Assembly: GCA_011959105.1 (NCBI GenBank)
Contig: BLLU01000179.1
Coordinates: 1-64,000, forward strand
Length of the DNA: 64,000 bases
Source of the DNA: Lachnospiraceae bacterium
GTDB lineage: Bacteria > Bacillota > Clostridia > Lachnospirales > Lachnospiraceae
Reading direction: 5' to 3'
In this document: piece after piece, positions 35,710 through 44,659 of the stretch
Layout of the letters: every line of letters begins with the position of its first letter
How positions within the stretch are numbered: the stretch's first letter is position 1
Notes under the pieces: generated by a model
Told to the model about the DNA's origin: nothing
Seen by the model: the letters and a program-made list of their open reading frames with translations, nothing else
The model's database searches: none
Translations under genes and position numbers: made by a program

Positions 35710-37230
35710 ATGAAATATGTGGTGGATGCCCGGGAGATGAAACATTATGAGGAGACTGTTATGGACATCCTGGGTATGCCGGCTTCTGTGCTGATGGAGC
35801 GGGCGGCTCTGGCCGTGGCGGAGGAGATCAGGGGATATGCCGCAGCCAGAAAGCTGCGGGCGGAGGATAAAAGTCTTCTGGTAGTGGCGGGAAGCGGCAA
35901 TAACGGCGCAGACGGATTGGCCGTGGCTCGGATCCTGTCTCAGGAAGGCTGGCAGGTTACGGTGTATTCGGCAGGCTCCAGGGCACATTGTACCCGGGAA
36001 TGGGAAAGGCAGTATAAAATTATGGGGTTTTATCCTGTCCGGGTGGTCAGTAACTGGCCCGTTGAGGAATATACTGTATTGGTGGATGCTCTTTTCGGTA
36101 TAGGACTCTCCCGGCAGATACAGGGGGAGTATGGGGCAGTCATCCGGGAGATAAACCGCAGGGAGGGCTATAAGCTGTCCATTGATGTGCCCAGCGGCAT
36201 CCACGCGTCCACGGGCAGGGTGATGGGGGAGGCCGTGCGTGCGGATCTGACCGTGACCTTCGGCTGGGCCAAGAAGGGCCTGCTTTTTTACCCCGGGGCT
36301 GAGTACGCCGGAAGGCTGGCCGTGAAGGAAATCGGCATCAATCAGACCTGCTTTGAAGCGGCGGGGAATAAGCCTGGCATGTTCTACTATGAAGAGCCGG
36401 CGACAGCGCTTTTGCCTCCCAGACGGCCGGACGGGCACAAGGGGAGTTTTGGCAAAGTACTGCTGGCGGCCGGGTTTGAGCAGATGCCGGGGGCGGCGGT
36501 GCTGGCGGCCAGGGCGGCGTATCATGCCGGGGCCGGCATGGTAAAGGTAGTATGCCCGGAGGAGAATCGATGCATCCTGCAGACGGCGGTGCCGGAGGTA
36601 TTGTGGGCCGGGCCGGAGGATTGGCGGCAGGTCTGCGATTGGGCGGATGTGGCCGCCATTGGGCCGGGGCTGGGCAGAAATGCCGTAGGAAAGGGGATTT
36701 TGACGGGGCTGCTGGCGGAGAGCCGTTTGCCGCTGGTGCTGGACGCGGACGCGCTGAACCTGATCGCCGGCGACATGAGTCTGCAGATTCTGGCCGCAGG
36801 GCAGGGCGAAGCGGGCAGAAGCATGATCCTGACTCCGCACGAGGGGGAATTATCCCGGCTCAGCGGCAAGACCATGGAACAGGTCCGGGAGGACCGGGAG
36901 CATGTGTCCAGGGCACTGGCCCGGGATCTTCATTGCATTCTGGTGTGCAAGGGAGCCAGAACCCTGGTGTGCAGGGAACAGGGGGAGATCTGCGTAAACC
37001 TTTCAGGGGACAACGGCATGGGGACCGCAGGCAGCGGCGATGTGCTCACCGGTGTTATAGCGGCTCTGCTGGCCCAGGGGGCGGAGGCTTTTGAGGCGGC
37101 AAGTGTGGGAGTATATCTGCACGGGCTGGCCGGGGAGCGGGCTGCCCGGCGGTACGGCAGCCATGGCCTGACCGCCGGAAGGCTGGCGGAGGCCGTCGGG
37201 GAATATGCGGCACTCCAGGTACTTGAATAG
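35710..37230 (+). CDS. nnrD: bifunctional NAD(P)H-hydrate epimerase / ADP-dependent dehydratase
   Basis: About 506 residues that repair damaged NAD(P)H. The N-terminal YjeF_N epimerase domain has VVAGSGNNGADGLAVAR and SIDVPSGIHASTG. The C-terminal YjeF_C kinase-like dehydratase has GSFGKVLLAAG, AIGPGLGRN, and the ATP/ADP motif NGMGTAGSGDVLTGVIAALL. The fused form is common in bacteria. GAGGAGG places the start at 35710, not the 35629 of the track. It runs into alr with 16 bases between. Confidence 0.95.
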   Translation: MKYVVDAREMKHYEETVMDILGMPASVLMERAALAVAEEIRGYAAARKLRAEDKSLLVVAGSGNNGADGLAVARILSQEGWQVTVYSAGSRAHCTREWERQYKIMGFYPVRVVSNWPVEEYTVLVDALFGIGLSRQIQGEYGAVIREINRREGYKLSIDVPSGIHASTGRVMGEAVRADLTVTFGWAKKGLLFYPGAEYAGRLAVKEIGINQTCFEAAGNKPGMFYYEEPATALLPPRRPDGHKGSFGKVLLAAGFEQMPGAAVLAARAAYHAGAGMVKVVCPEENRCILQTAVPEVLWAGPEDWRQVCDWADVAAIGPGLGRNAVGKGILTGLLAESRLPLVLDADALNLIAGDMSLQILAAGQGEAGRSMILTPHEGELSRLSGKTMEQVREDREHVSRALARDLHCILVCKGARTLVCREQGEICVNLSGDNGMGTAGSGDVLTGVIAALLAQGAEAFEAASVGVYLHGLAGERAARRYGSHGLTAGRLAEAVGEYAALQVLE

Positions 37231-37246
37231 AGAGGAAGAAAAAGTT

Positions 37247-38410
37247 ATGGATAGCAGGGAGTGGGAATACAGCAGGGTATATGCGCAGATTGATCTGGAC
37301 GCCATAGAGTCCAATTTGGAGCACATCGGTTTGCAGACGGGACCCCGGGCAAAGATTCTGGCCGTGGTAAAATGCGACGGCTACGGCCATGGCAGCGTGC
37401 CCATCGCCAGGGCCATAGAGAAAATGGAAGAAGTGGGGGGATTTGCCACCGCCACGGCGGAGGAGGCCATGGAACTGCGGCATGCGGGGATCGGAAAGCC
37501 TATTCTGGTGCTGGGTTACACTTTTCCCTATGCCTATGAAGAACTGATCCGCCAGGATGTGCGCATGACCATATTCCGGGAGGACACCCCGGGGCAGCTG
37601 GAGGCGGCTGCAAAGCGTGTGGGGAGAAAGGCCTATGTTCATGTGAAGGTGGATACGGGGATGGGAAGGATCGGGATACAGCCCCGGGAAGAAAACCTGG
37701 CTTTCCTGGAAAGGATCGCAGCTTCGGAATATATGGAACTGGAGGGAATCTTCACCCATTTCGCCAAGGCGGACGAGGCAGACATGGGATATACGGAGGG
37801 GCAGATGGAACGCTTCCGGCAGTTCGTGGACCGGGCGGAGGCACGGCTGGGGATGGGGATCCCTTGTCGTCACGCCTCCAACAGCGCGGGAATCCTGCGA
37901 ATGAAAGAGGCTCATCTGGATCTGGTGCGGGCGGGGATTATTCTGTACGGCCTGTACCCCTCCGGGGAGATGGCCGGGGAGGCGGACTGGCTGCGACCCG
38001 CCCTGTCCCTTCACAGCCATCTGGTCTATGTGAAGGAGGTGGAGCCGGGGCAAAGCATCAGTTACGGGGGCACTTTCATGGCGGAGCGGCGCATGCGGGT
38101 GGGAACCGTGCCTGTGGGGTACGGGGACGGCTATCCCAGAAGCCTGTCCGGGAAGGGCAGCGTACTGGTCCGGGGGAAGCGTGTTCCCATACTGGGCAGA
38201 GTGTGCATGGACCAGCTGATGGTGGATCTCTCCGATCTGCCCCAGGTATCGGAAGGGGAACCTGTGGTGCTGCTGGGCCGGGACGGCCGGGAGGAGATCA
38301 CGGCCCAGGAACTGGGAGTGCTGTCAGGGCGGTTTAACTATGAACTGATGTGTGACTTAAGCCCCCGTGTCCCCCGGGTCTACCTTCGGGAAGGGCGTCT
38401 GCTGCAGTAA
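37247..38410 (+). CDS. alr: alanine racemase
   Basis: About 387 residues. This PLP enzyme makes D-alanine for peptidoglycan. The PLP lysine lies in AVVKCDGYGHGSVP (usually KADAYGHG), and the second catalytic base region is LRPALSLHSHLVYVKEVEPGQSISYGGTF. The C-terminal beta domain has VGTVPVGYGDGYPR and GRVCMDQLMVDLS. The ATG at 37247 follows AGAGGAAG. Its position before mazF matches the alr-ndoA order known in Bacillus relatives. Confidence 0.95.
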   Translation: MDSREWEYSRVYAQIDLDAIESNLEHIGLQTGPRAKILAVVKCDGYGHGSVPIARAIEKMEEVGGFATATAEEAMELRHAGIGKPILVLGYTFPYAYEELIRQDVRMTIFREDTPGQLEAAAKRVGRKAYVHVKVDTGMGRIGIQPREENLAFLERIAASEYMELEGIFTHFAKADEADMGYTEGQMERFRQFVDRAEARLGMGIPCRHASNSAGILRMKEAHLDLVRAGIILYGLYPSGEMAGEADWLRPALSLHSHLVYVKEVEPGQSISYGGTFMAERRMRVGTVPVGYGDGYPRSLSGKGSVLVRGKRVPILGRVCMDQLMVDLSDLPQVSEGEPVVLLGRDGREEITAQELGVLSGRFNYELMCDLSPRVPRVYLREGRLLQ

Positions 38411-38504
38411 AATCCGGCCCGGGACAAAGTTTTGCCGCATCTGTATACCTTGAGAAGAAATGGAAATACTCAGAGTAAACAATAAATTCGAGAGGTATCA
38501 GGGA

Positions 38505-38846
38505 ATGAGAAGAGGAGACATATTTTACGCGGACCTGCGGCCTGTGATAGGCTCGGAACAGGGAGGGATCCGTCCGGTGCTGATCATCCAGAACGATGTG
38601 GGCAACCGGCACAGCCCCACAGTGATCTGCGCTGCCATCACCTCCAAGATGAATAAGGCCAAACTGCCCACCCACATTGAACTGAGTGCGCTGGAGTACG
38701 ACATGGACAAAGATTCCGTGATTCTGCTGGAACAGCTTCGCACGATAGACAAGAAGCGCCTCAAGACAAAAGTCTGCCACCTGGAGGGGGAAATCATGCG
38801 GAAAGTCAACAGGGCGCTGATGATCAGTCTGGAACTGGATACATAA
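38505..38846 (+). CDS. MazF/NdoA-type mRNA endoribonuclease toxin
   Basis: About 113 residues from the ATG after AGAGG, matching the usual MazF length; the track start at 38460 is an alternative. [30 protein letters not shown] and [19 protein letters not shown] are family signatures. MazF cleaves specific RNA sequences. In Bacillus an antitoxin gene lies between alr and ndoA; here only about 95 bases separate alr from mazF and no antitoxin ORF is visible. Confidence 0.93.
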   Translation: MRRGDIFYADLRPVIGSEQGGIRPVLIIQNDVGNRHSPTVICAAITSKMNKAKLPTHIELSALEYDMDKDSVILLEQLRTIDKKRLKTKVCHLEGEIMRKVNRALMISLELDT

Positions 38847-38860
38847 AAAGAGACTGTTCC

Positions 38861-38889
38861 TTGACGAATAGAACTAATGATGGTATGAT
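38861..38889 (+). promoter_or_regulatory. promoter of CNNM/CBS protein gene
   Basis: TTGACG and TATGAT are 17 bases apart, about 35 bases upstream of the CNNM/CBS start codon. Confidence 0.55.
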
Positions 38890-38925
38890 TAACAACATCT
38901 GACAGGACAAAGGAGTGATAGGAAA

Positions 38926-40332
38926 ATGGACGACAGTGGGCCCACTGCCAGTATAATTTTTGTAGTTCTCGTATTGATTGATATGTTTTTCCACGGGTTC
39001 GGCGCGGCGGTAGAGCAGCTAAATCCCAAAGAGGTGGAGAAAAAGGCCAGGGAGGAGAAGGACCGACGATCCCAGCGATTGTTGAAGATCCTGGAGGACC
39101 CCACCCGGTATGTGAATTCCATGCAGCTGATCATCACCTTGAACAATGTGGTGATCGGAGGTGTGTATCTGGGAATCTGGCTGGGGGTGGTGAAGGATTT
39201 TCTGGAAGGTTTCGCGAAGAGGAACCTGGAAGAAATCGTGTCCGTTCCCCTGGCTGTGATCACCGCTGTTTCTGCGGTGGTTACCATGGTGTTTCTGCTG
39301 TACATACTGCTTACATTCGGTGTGCTTCTGCCCAAGAAAATTGCCAGGCGCCTGCCGGAACGCTGGGCTTATGCCAGCATCCATGTGGTGTATGTGGTGA
39401 TGAAGCTGCTGACTCCTTTCACCGGGCTGGTGACGGTGTCCGCCAATCTGGTACTGCGTCTTTTCGGTGCCAGGAATGTGGGTGATGAAGCGGATGTGAC
39501 CGAGGAAGAGATCATCAATATGGTGAACGAGGGGCATGAGCAGGGCATCATCCAGGCCAGCGAGGCGGAGATGATTTCCAATATCTTTGAGTTCGGAGAT
39601 AAGGAAGCCCAGGACATCATGACCCATCGAAACAATATCGTGGCGCTGGACGGTTCCATGCTGCTCAAGGACGCTCTGGATTTTCTGGCGGAGGGCAAAA
39701 ACAGCCGCTATCCGGTGTATGAGGAAAATATGGACCATATCGTGGGTATCCTTTATCTGAAGGACGCCATGCGTTACCATCATACGGAGGATAAGCAGTA
39801 CTGCAGCATCGGACAGCTCTGTGACCTTCTGCGGGAGCCGGTGTATATCCCCCAGACCAGGAACATTGACGAATTGTTCCGCCAGATGCAGTCGGGCAAG
39901 CTGCAGATGGTGATTGTGGTGGATGAGTACGGCCAGACGGCAGGGCTGGTGACCATGGAGGATATTCTGGAAGAGATTGTGGGCAACATTCTGGACGAAT
40001 ACGACGAGGAGGAGGACTTCATCGAGGAGAAAGGGAAGGACGAGTATATCATCGAGGGAAAGACCCCTCTGGAGGATCTGGAAGAGTTATTCCATATTTC
40101 TTTCCACGAGGAAGACTTCGAGACGCTGAACGGTTTCCTGATTTCCAGAATGGACAAGATTCCGAGTGAGGACGAGGAGTTTGAGATCTCTGTGGACGGT
40201 TATCATTTCAAGGTTCTGTCCGTGGAGAACAAAATGATCCACAGTGTTCTGGTGACAAAGCTGCCGGAGGAGGATAATGAAGAGCAGGGCGGAGAAAAAT
40301 CCGAAACGGGCGCTGCAGATATGGAGCAGTAA
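38926..40332 (+). CDS. CNNM/CorC-type membrane protein with CBS domains (hemolysin family)
   Basis: 468 residues. The N-terminal DUF21 (CNNM) domain has three to four membrane helices (ASIIFVVLVLIDMFFHGFG, SMQLIITLNNVVIGGVYLGI, LAVITAVSAVVTMVFLLYIL). A CBS pair follows (AQDIMTHRNNIVALDG, EYGQTAGLVTMEDILEEIVG), then a CorC_HlyC domain. The hemolysin name is historical; members function in Mg or Co ion export. Monocistronic from the promoter at 38861, as far as can be seen. Confidence 0.92.
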   Translation: MDDSGPTASIIFVVLVLIDMFFHGFGAAVEQLNPKEVEKKAREEKDRRSQRLLKILEDPTRYVNSMQLIITLNNVVIGGVYLGIWLGVVKDFLEGFAKRNLEEIVSVPLAVITAVSAVVTMVFLLYILLTFGVLLPKKIARRLPERWAYASIHVVYVVMKLLTPFTGLVTVSANLVLRLFGARNVGDEADVTEEEIINMVNEGHEQGIIQASEAEMISNIFEFGDKEAQDIMTHRNNIVALDGSMLLKDALDFLAEGKNSRYPVYEENMDHIVGILYLKDAMRYHHTEDKQYCSIGQLCDLLREPVYIPQTRNIDELFRQMQSGKLQMVIVVDEYGQTAGLVTMEDILEEIVGNILDEYDEEEDFIEEKGKDEYIIEGKTPLEDLEELFHISFHEEDFETLNGFLISRMDKIPSEDEEFEISVDGYHFKVLSVENKMIHSVLVTKLPEEDNEEQGGEKSETGAADMEQ

Positions 40333-40426
40333 AGCCGGGCAGAGAACAGGGCAGGGCCGTAAAGGGCCGGCTGTGTGACGGAGCGCAATAGACAATAGGA
40401 ATACTATAGGAATAAGGAGAGAAAAT

Positions 40427-41155
40427 ATGTCAGGACATTCTAAATTTGCGAACATTAAGCATAAAAAGGAGAAGAACGACGCGGCAAAGGGTAAGATTTT
40501 CACCATTCTGGGACGGGAAATCGCCGTGGCGGTGAAGGAGGGCGGCCCGGATCCCAACAATAATTTCAAGCTGGCCACGGTGATTGCCAAGGCCAAGTCC
40601 AACAATATGCCCAACGATACCATTGAGAGGGGAATTAAGAAGGCAGCCGGGGACGTGGGCAATGTAAATTATGAGTACATTACGTATGAAGGCTATGGCC
40701 CCAACGGCATTGCCATCATCGTGGACACTCTCACGGACAACAAGAACCGTACCGCCGCCAATGTGAGGAGCGCTTTCACCAAGGGGCAGGGCAATATCGG
40801 TACTCCCGGCTGCGTGTCTTTCATGTTTGACAAGAAGGGGCAGATCATCATAGACCGGGAAGAGTGTGACATGGAGTTTGACGATCTGATGATGACGGCT
40901 CTGGATGCGGGAGCGGACGATATTGCGGAGGAGGAGGACAGCTTCGAGGTACTCACGGACCCGGATGCGCTGGAGACGGTGCGGCGGGGCCTGGAGGAGG
41001 CCGGTATCCCCATGGTAAGCGCGGAAGTCACCATGCTGCCTCAAAATTATGTGACCCTGACGGACGAAACCGCCGTCAAGAATCTCAACAGGATTCTGGA
41101 TATCCTGGAAGATGACGACGATGTGCAGAATGTGTACCATAACTGGGACGAGTAG
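40427..41155 (+). CDS. YebC/PmpR family DNA- or ribosome-associated regulator
   Basis: 242 residues, a normal length. MSGHSKFANIKHKKEKNDAAKG, the family N-terminus, is followed by NNFKLATVIAKAKSNNMPNDTIERGIKKA. YebC proteins were annotated as transcription regulators; recent work on the family links some to relief of ribosome stalling at proline-rich stretches. AAGGAGAG is the ribosome site. It precedes the GT2 gene by 13 bases. Confidence 0.95.
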   Translation: MSGHSKFANIKHKKEKNDAAKGKIFTILGREIAVAVKEGGPDPNNNFKLATVIAKAKSNNMPNDTIERGIKKAAGDVGNVNYEYITYEGYGPNGIAIIVDTLTDNKNRTAANVRSAFTKGQGNIGTPGCVSFMFDKKGQIIIDREECDMEFDDLMMTALDAGADDIAEEEDSFEVLTDPDALETVRRGLEEAGIPMVSAEVTMLPQNYVTLTDETAVKNLNRILDILEDDDDVQNVYHNWDE

Positions 41156-41168
41156 AGGAGGACATAGG

Positions 41169-42113
41169 ATGGACAGACTGGTGATCGTAGTTCCATGTTA
41201 TAACGAGGAGGAGGTGCTGAAGATCGCCTCCGAAGCGTTGCGGGGAGTACTGGATGACCTGGTGGCCAGGGAGAAGGTGGCCCCGGAGAGTTTTATCCTG
41301 TTTGTCAACGATGGCAGCCGGGACAGGACCTGGGAACTGATCGAGGAGGAGCACAGGCTGTATCCCGGGCAGATCCGCGGGGTGAAGCTGGCGGGCAATG
41401 TGGGACACCAGTTTGCGCTGACGGCTGGACTTCTGACAGCCATGGAGCGCTGCGATGTGACAGTCTCCATCGATGCGGATCTGCAGGACGATGTGACCGT
41501 GATTGAGGAGATGATTGATAAGTTCCATGAGGGCAATGACATTGTGTACGGTGTCCGCAGGGAGCGAAAGACGGATACCTTTTTCAAGCGTACCACAGCT
41601 CAGGCATTTTATAAGCTGATGGCGCTGATGGGCGTGAAAACCGTATATAACCATGCGGACTTTCGTCTGATGTCCAGACGGGCGGTGGAACATTTTTCCC
41701 AGTATAAGGAGACCAACCTCTTTCTTCGGGGCATGATGCCGCTGATCGGCTATCAGACCGACAACGTCTACTATGACAGGAAAGAGCGGGTGGCGGGAGA
41801 GTCCAAGTACCCCCTGAAGAAGATGCTGGCACTGGCTTTCAACGGCATTTCTTCGTTCAGCGTGAAGCCCATCAGCATGATAACCGGGCTGGGGCTTTTC
41901 ATTATCGTCTGCTCCGTTTTCGCGGCGATATATGCACTGATCTCCTATTTTACCGGCAGCGTGGTGCCGGGATGGACGTCTCTGATCCTGTCCATCTGGT
42001 TTCTGGGCGGCCTGCAGCTTATGGCTGTGGGCATGGTGGGCCAGTATATCGGCAAGATCTATATGGAGGTGAAGCAGCGCCCCAGATACAATATCGAAAA
42101 GATATTGGAGTGA
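41169..42113 (+). CDS. membrane-bound family 2 glycosyltransferase
   Basis: About 314 residues. The GT-A domain begins LVIVVPCYNEEEVLKIASEAL and includes FVNDGSRDRTWELI, the DXD-like SIDADLQDD, and FRLMSRRAVEHF. Two C-terminal membrane helices follow (PISMITGLGLFIIVCSVFAAIYALI, TSLILSIWFLGGLQLMAVGMVGQYIG). The plan is that of DPM1/GtrB-type polyprenyl-phosphate sugar transferases. GAGGAGG fixes the start at 41169. The next gene, a polytopic membrane protein, may be the partner that uses the lipid-linked sugar. Confidence 0.92.
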   Translation: MDRLVIVVPCYNEEEVLKIASEALRGVLDDLVAREKVAPESFILFVNDGSRDRTWELIEEEHRLYPGQIRGVKLAGNVGHQFALTAGLLTAMERCDVTVSIDADLQDDVTVIEEMIDKFHEGNDIVYGVRRERKTDTFFKRTTAQAFYKLMALMGVKTVYNHADFRLMSRRAVEHFSQYKETNLFLRGMMPLIGYQTDNVYYDRKERVAGESKYPLKKMLALAFNGISSFSVKPISMITGLGLFIIVCSVFAAIYALISYFTGSVVPGWTSLILSIWFLGGLQLMAVGMVGQYIGKIYMEVKQRPRYNIEKILE

Positions 42114-42142
42114 GGGCTTCATGAAGGAGCGGGAGACGTAGG

Positions 42143-43714
42143 ATGAGTTTCAAGAAAAATGCGGTGAGTTATGGAATTTGGGCGCTGTATCTGATGGGAA
42201 TCGGTGTGGTGCTGTCCTTTATGGGGATGGTGGTGGGGCACCAGGATACGGGTGTGCCCTATATGGCCCTGCTCCTTGTGGCGCTGGCCTTCGGATCTCT
42301 TTTTCTGGTTTATTTCCTGGCCAAAAGGCTGGTGGACCGTGTGCAGATCAAGAAGATGACTTCCGACAGGGCTGCCTTGATAGAAGGAGTTTTGGCAGCG
42401 GCGCTTCTGGGGGTGGGAACCGTGCTGCGTCTGGTCATGACCGGCGGGGCGGGGGAGGAAGCCGCTTACTATGAAGTCGCCAAAGTGACGGAGGAGGGCA
42501 TGCAGGCCCAGTTGGTGCAGGGCAGCGTCTATTACTATCTGTGCCTGTTGAACGGCTTATTCCGGGTGGTGGGCAACAAATGGATGGCAGGAATCTATCT
42601 GCAGCTTGTTTTGCAGATGCTGGGGATTATCATTGCCTATTTTGCCGTGCGGCGGTTGGCCGGCAGAGGGCCGGCCCTGGTGTCCCTGCTGTTTCTGACA
42701 TTGGCCCCAGGCTCGGTCAGGGCCGGGGTGACCTATTCTCCCAAGATGTTGTATTTCTGTATATATGCGTTGATCCTGCTGATTATTGCTCAGTATCTGT
42801 GGAGGAGCACCCGGCCCGGTGGCCGGACTCTCACCTGGGTCCTGGCGGTGCTTTGCGGCGCGTTGGCGGGATTTGCAGGATATACGGATATTGTGGGCTT
42901 TACTTTGGCAATCCCGCTGTGCGGTCTGCCGGTGCTGAAGCGGGAACAAAGGGGCATGCTGCAATGGGTGGCCCAGTTTCTGGCTTCCATGCTGGCCATG
43001 GCAGGCGTCTTTTGCCTGCTGGTGCAGTTGGACAGTATTATGAGCGGCTCCACCTTTGGCAGAGTATTGCAGGCCTGGGGGGTCACATATTCGTTAAAAG
43101 GGGCGGACTACAGCTTTTTTTTCCAGGAAGGAGGCTATGAAACCTTCCTGTTGCTGGCACTGATGGCACTGGGGATTTTTACCTTTATGCGCAGAAAAAA
43201 TGAGGAAAGGTTTTCTCCCTGGGTGGTTACGGTGCTGTCTGTGACCCTGATGCGGATGCTGGGCATTCTGACGCCCAATATGAATGGCAGTTACCAGATG
43301 TTCTTTGCCATGACGGGGCTGGCCGGGGTGGCGTTCTGCGAATTGTTTGTCCAGGAAGGCCGGGAGGCAGAAGAACCGGGTCTGCCGGAGGCGGTGGTGG
43401 AGGACTTGGACCAGGATATGCCGGAGCCTGTGGCTGCCGGACAGAAGGAAGGCCTTTCGGCCGGTGTCTGGCCCCCGGAGCGGCCCGTGGAAAGCTTGCC
43501 GGAGCAGCCTGCAAACGCAGTTCCTCAAGCGGGGGAGAGGGAAGAGATGACTGAAAAGAAGCGGGAGGAGCTCAGACAGATACAGCTGATAGAGAATCCT
43601 CTGCCGCTGCCGAAAAAGCATGTGAAAAAGGTAATGGATTTCCCCATCCAGCCAGAGGCTTCCCAAATGCATTATGACCTGGAAGTGGATCCCGGTGACA
43701 ATTTTGATTTCTAA
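42143..43714 (+). CDS. polytopic membrane protein, possible GT-C glycosyltransferase
   Basis: 523 residues with about ten hydrophobic helices over residues 10-415 and a cytosolic Pro/Glu-rich tail of about 100 residues (LPEAVVEDLDQDMPEPV, MDFPIQPEASQMHYDL). Helix spacing and a conserved-looking loop after helix 3 (GGAGEEAAYYEVAKV) resemble GT39-type dolichyl-phosphate mannosyltransferase relatives, but no signature motif is decisive. It follows the GT2 gene by 29 bases, supporting a role in adding a lipid-linked sugar to wall polymer or protein. Confidence 0.65.
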   Translation: MSFKKNAVSYGIWALYLMGIGVVLSFMGMVVGHQDTGVPYMALLLVALAFGSLFLVYFLAKRLVDRVQIKKMTSDRAALIEGVLAAALLGVGTVLRLVMTGGAGEEAAYYEVAKVTEEGMQAQLVQGSVYYYLCLLNGLFRVVGNKWMAGIYLQLVLQMLGIIIAYFAVRRLAGRGPALVSLLFLTLAPGSVRAGVTYSPKMLYFCIYALILLIIAQYLWRSTRPGGRTLTWVLAVLCGALAGFAGYTDIVGFTLAIPLCGLPVLKREQRGMLQWVAQFLASMLAMAGVFCLLVQLDSIMSGSTFGRVLQAWGVTYSLKGADYSFFFQEGGYETFLLLALMALGIFTFMRRKNEERFSPWVVTVLSVTLMRMLGILTPNMNGSYQMFFAMTGLAGVAFCELFVQEGREAEEPGLPEAVVEDLDQDMPEPVAAGQKEGLSAGVWPPERPVESLPEQPANAVPQAGEREEMTEKKREELRQIQLIENPLPLPKKHVKKVMDFPIQPEASQMHYDLEVDPGDNFDF

Positions 43715-43769
43715 TTCGTAAAACAGGGAAGAAAAACCCGAGAATGAAAACCGCATATCTGGTTACGAT

Positions 43770-43803
43770 AAGAGGAGAACCGGGAAGGGTTCTTCTCTTT
43801 AAG
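43770..43803 (+). terminator. hairpin between membrane protein and tepA
   Basis: AGAGGAGAACC-GGGAAG-GGTTCTTCTCT forms a stem with one mismatch, followed by only a short T run. It is a possible terminator and lies inside the N-terminal extension of the track ORF at 43744, arguing for the downstream start at 43828. Confidence 0.5.
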
Positions 43804-43827
43804 TTATCCGAAGATTGGGGGATCATT

Positions 43828-44562
43828 ATGAGCGACAAAGACAAACGCATCGGGGAAGAAGAGCATCGGGACGAACGGATCGAAAAAATCGGTCAGGTGA
43901 CACTTAACCAGAACGCGGACCACAAAAATATCCACCTGTTGTCCATAATAGGTGAGATCGAGGGGCACGACAATCTGTCCGGCAACTCCAAGACTACGAA
44001 ATACGAACATATCCTGCCTCAGCTGGCGGCCATCGAGGACAGCCAGGAGATCGACGGTGTGCTGGTGATCCTGAACACCATGGGCGGGGATGTGGAGGCA
44101 GGGCTGGCCATAGCGGAGATGCTGGCCTCCCTGAGCAAGCCCACCGTGTCCCTGGTGCTGGGGGGCAGTCACTCCATCGGCGTGCCCATCGCCGTCAGCA
44201 CCAGGTATTCTTTCATCGTGCCCACGGGGACCATGGTGATCCATCCGGTGCGCATGAACGGCACGGTGATCGGCGTGCCCCAGACTTTTGACTATTTCAA
44301 GCAGATTCAGGACCGGATCACCGGATTCGTCTGTCATCACTGCGAGATTGGCCAGAAGCGTATGGAAGAACTGATGATGGAGACAGGTATGCTCACCAAG
44401 GACGTGGGAACCATACTGGTGGGACAGGAGGCTGTGAAAATGGGCATCATTAACGAGGTGGGGGGGATAGACAGGGCGGTAGCCAAACTTCATGAACTGA
44501 TGCGGGAGCGGGACGCCGAAAATACCGAGACGGAGGAGAAGGCCGGAGAGGCGGCAAATTAA
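43828..44562 (+). CDS. ClpP-like serine protease of TepA family
   Basis: About 244 residues of the ClpP/crotonase fold. GVLVILNTMGGDVEAGLAIAEML, GGSHSIGVPIAVST (the region of the ClpP nucleophile) and IHPVRMNG are seen. TepA (translocation-enhancing protein) sits next to ftsK/spoIIIE in Bacillus, and the same order is present here. It is cytoplasmic, without signal peptide. The ATG at 43828 follows GGGGG. An acidic helical tail (ENTETEEKAGEAA) ends the protein. Confidence 0.88.
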   Translation: MSDKDKRIGEEEHRDERIEKIGQVTLNQNADHKNIHLLSIIGEIEGHDNLSGNSKTTKYEHILPQLAAIEDSQEIDGVLVILNTMGGDVEAGLAIAEMLASLSKPTVSLVLGGSHSIGVPIAVSTRYSFIVPTGTMVIHPVRMNGTVIGVPQTFDYFKQIQDRITGFVCHHCEIGQKRMEELMMETGMLTKDVGTILVGQEAVKMGIINEVGGIDRAVAKLHELMRERDAENTETEEKAGEAAN

Positions 44563-44565
44563 AGG

Positions 44566-44594
44566 ATGACAATCGGGGCGGGAAATGGTATAAT
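44566..44594 (+). promoter_or_regulatory. promoter of ftsK/spoIIIE gene
   Basis: ATGACA and a perfect TATAAT are 17 bases apart, just after tepA. The predicted leader contains a hairpin, CCAGGGCC-N9-GGCCCTGG (44608-44632), next to a CCCCCCGGGG stretch close to the ribosome site. Confidence 0.6.
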
Positions 44595-44659
44595 AATGTT
44601 TGTTTGTCCAGGGCCGGGTACACAGGCCCTGGCCCCCCGGGGAAAAGGAGTATGGTGAG

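Noticed and set aside
43744-43827. N-terminal extension of tepA in the ORF track
   Set aside because: Contains a hairpin likely to be a terminator, and the ClpP-like protein starts normally at 43828.
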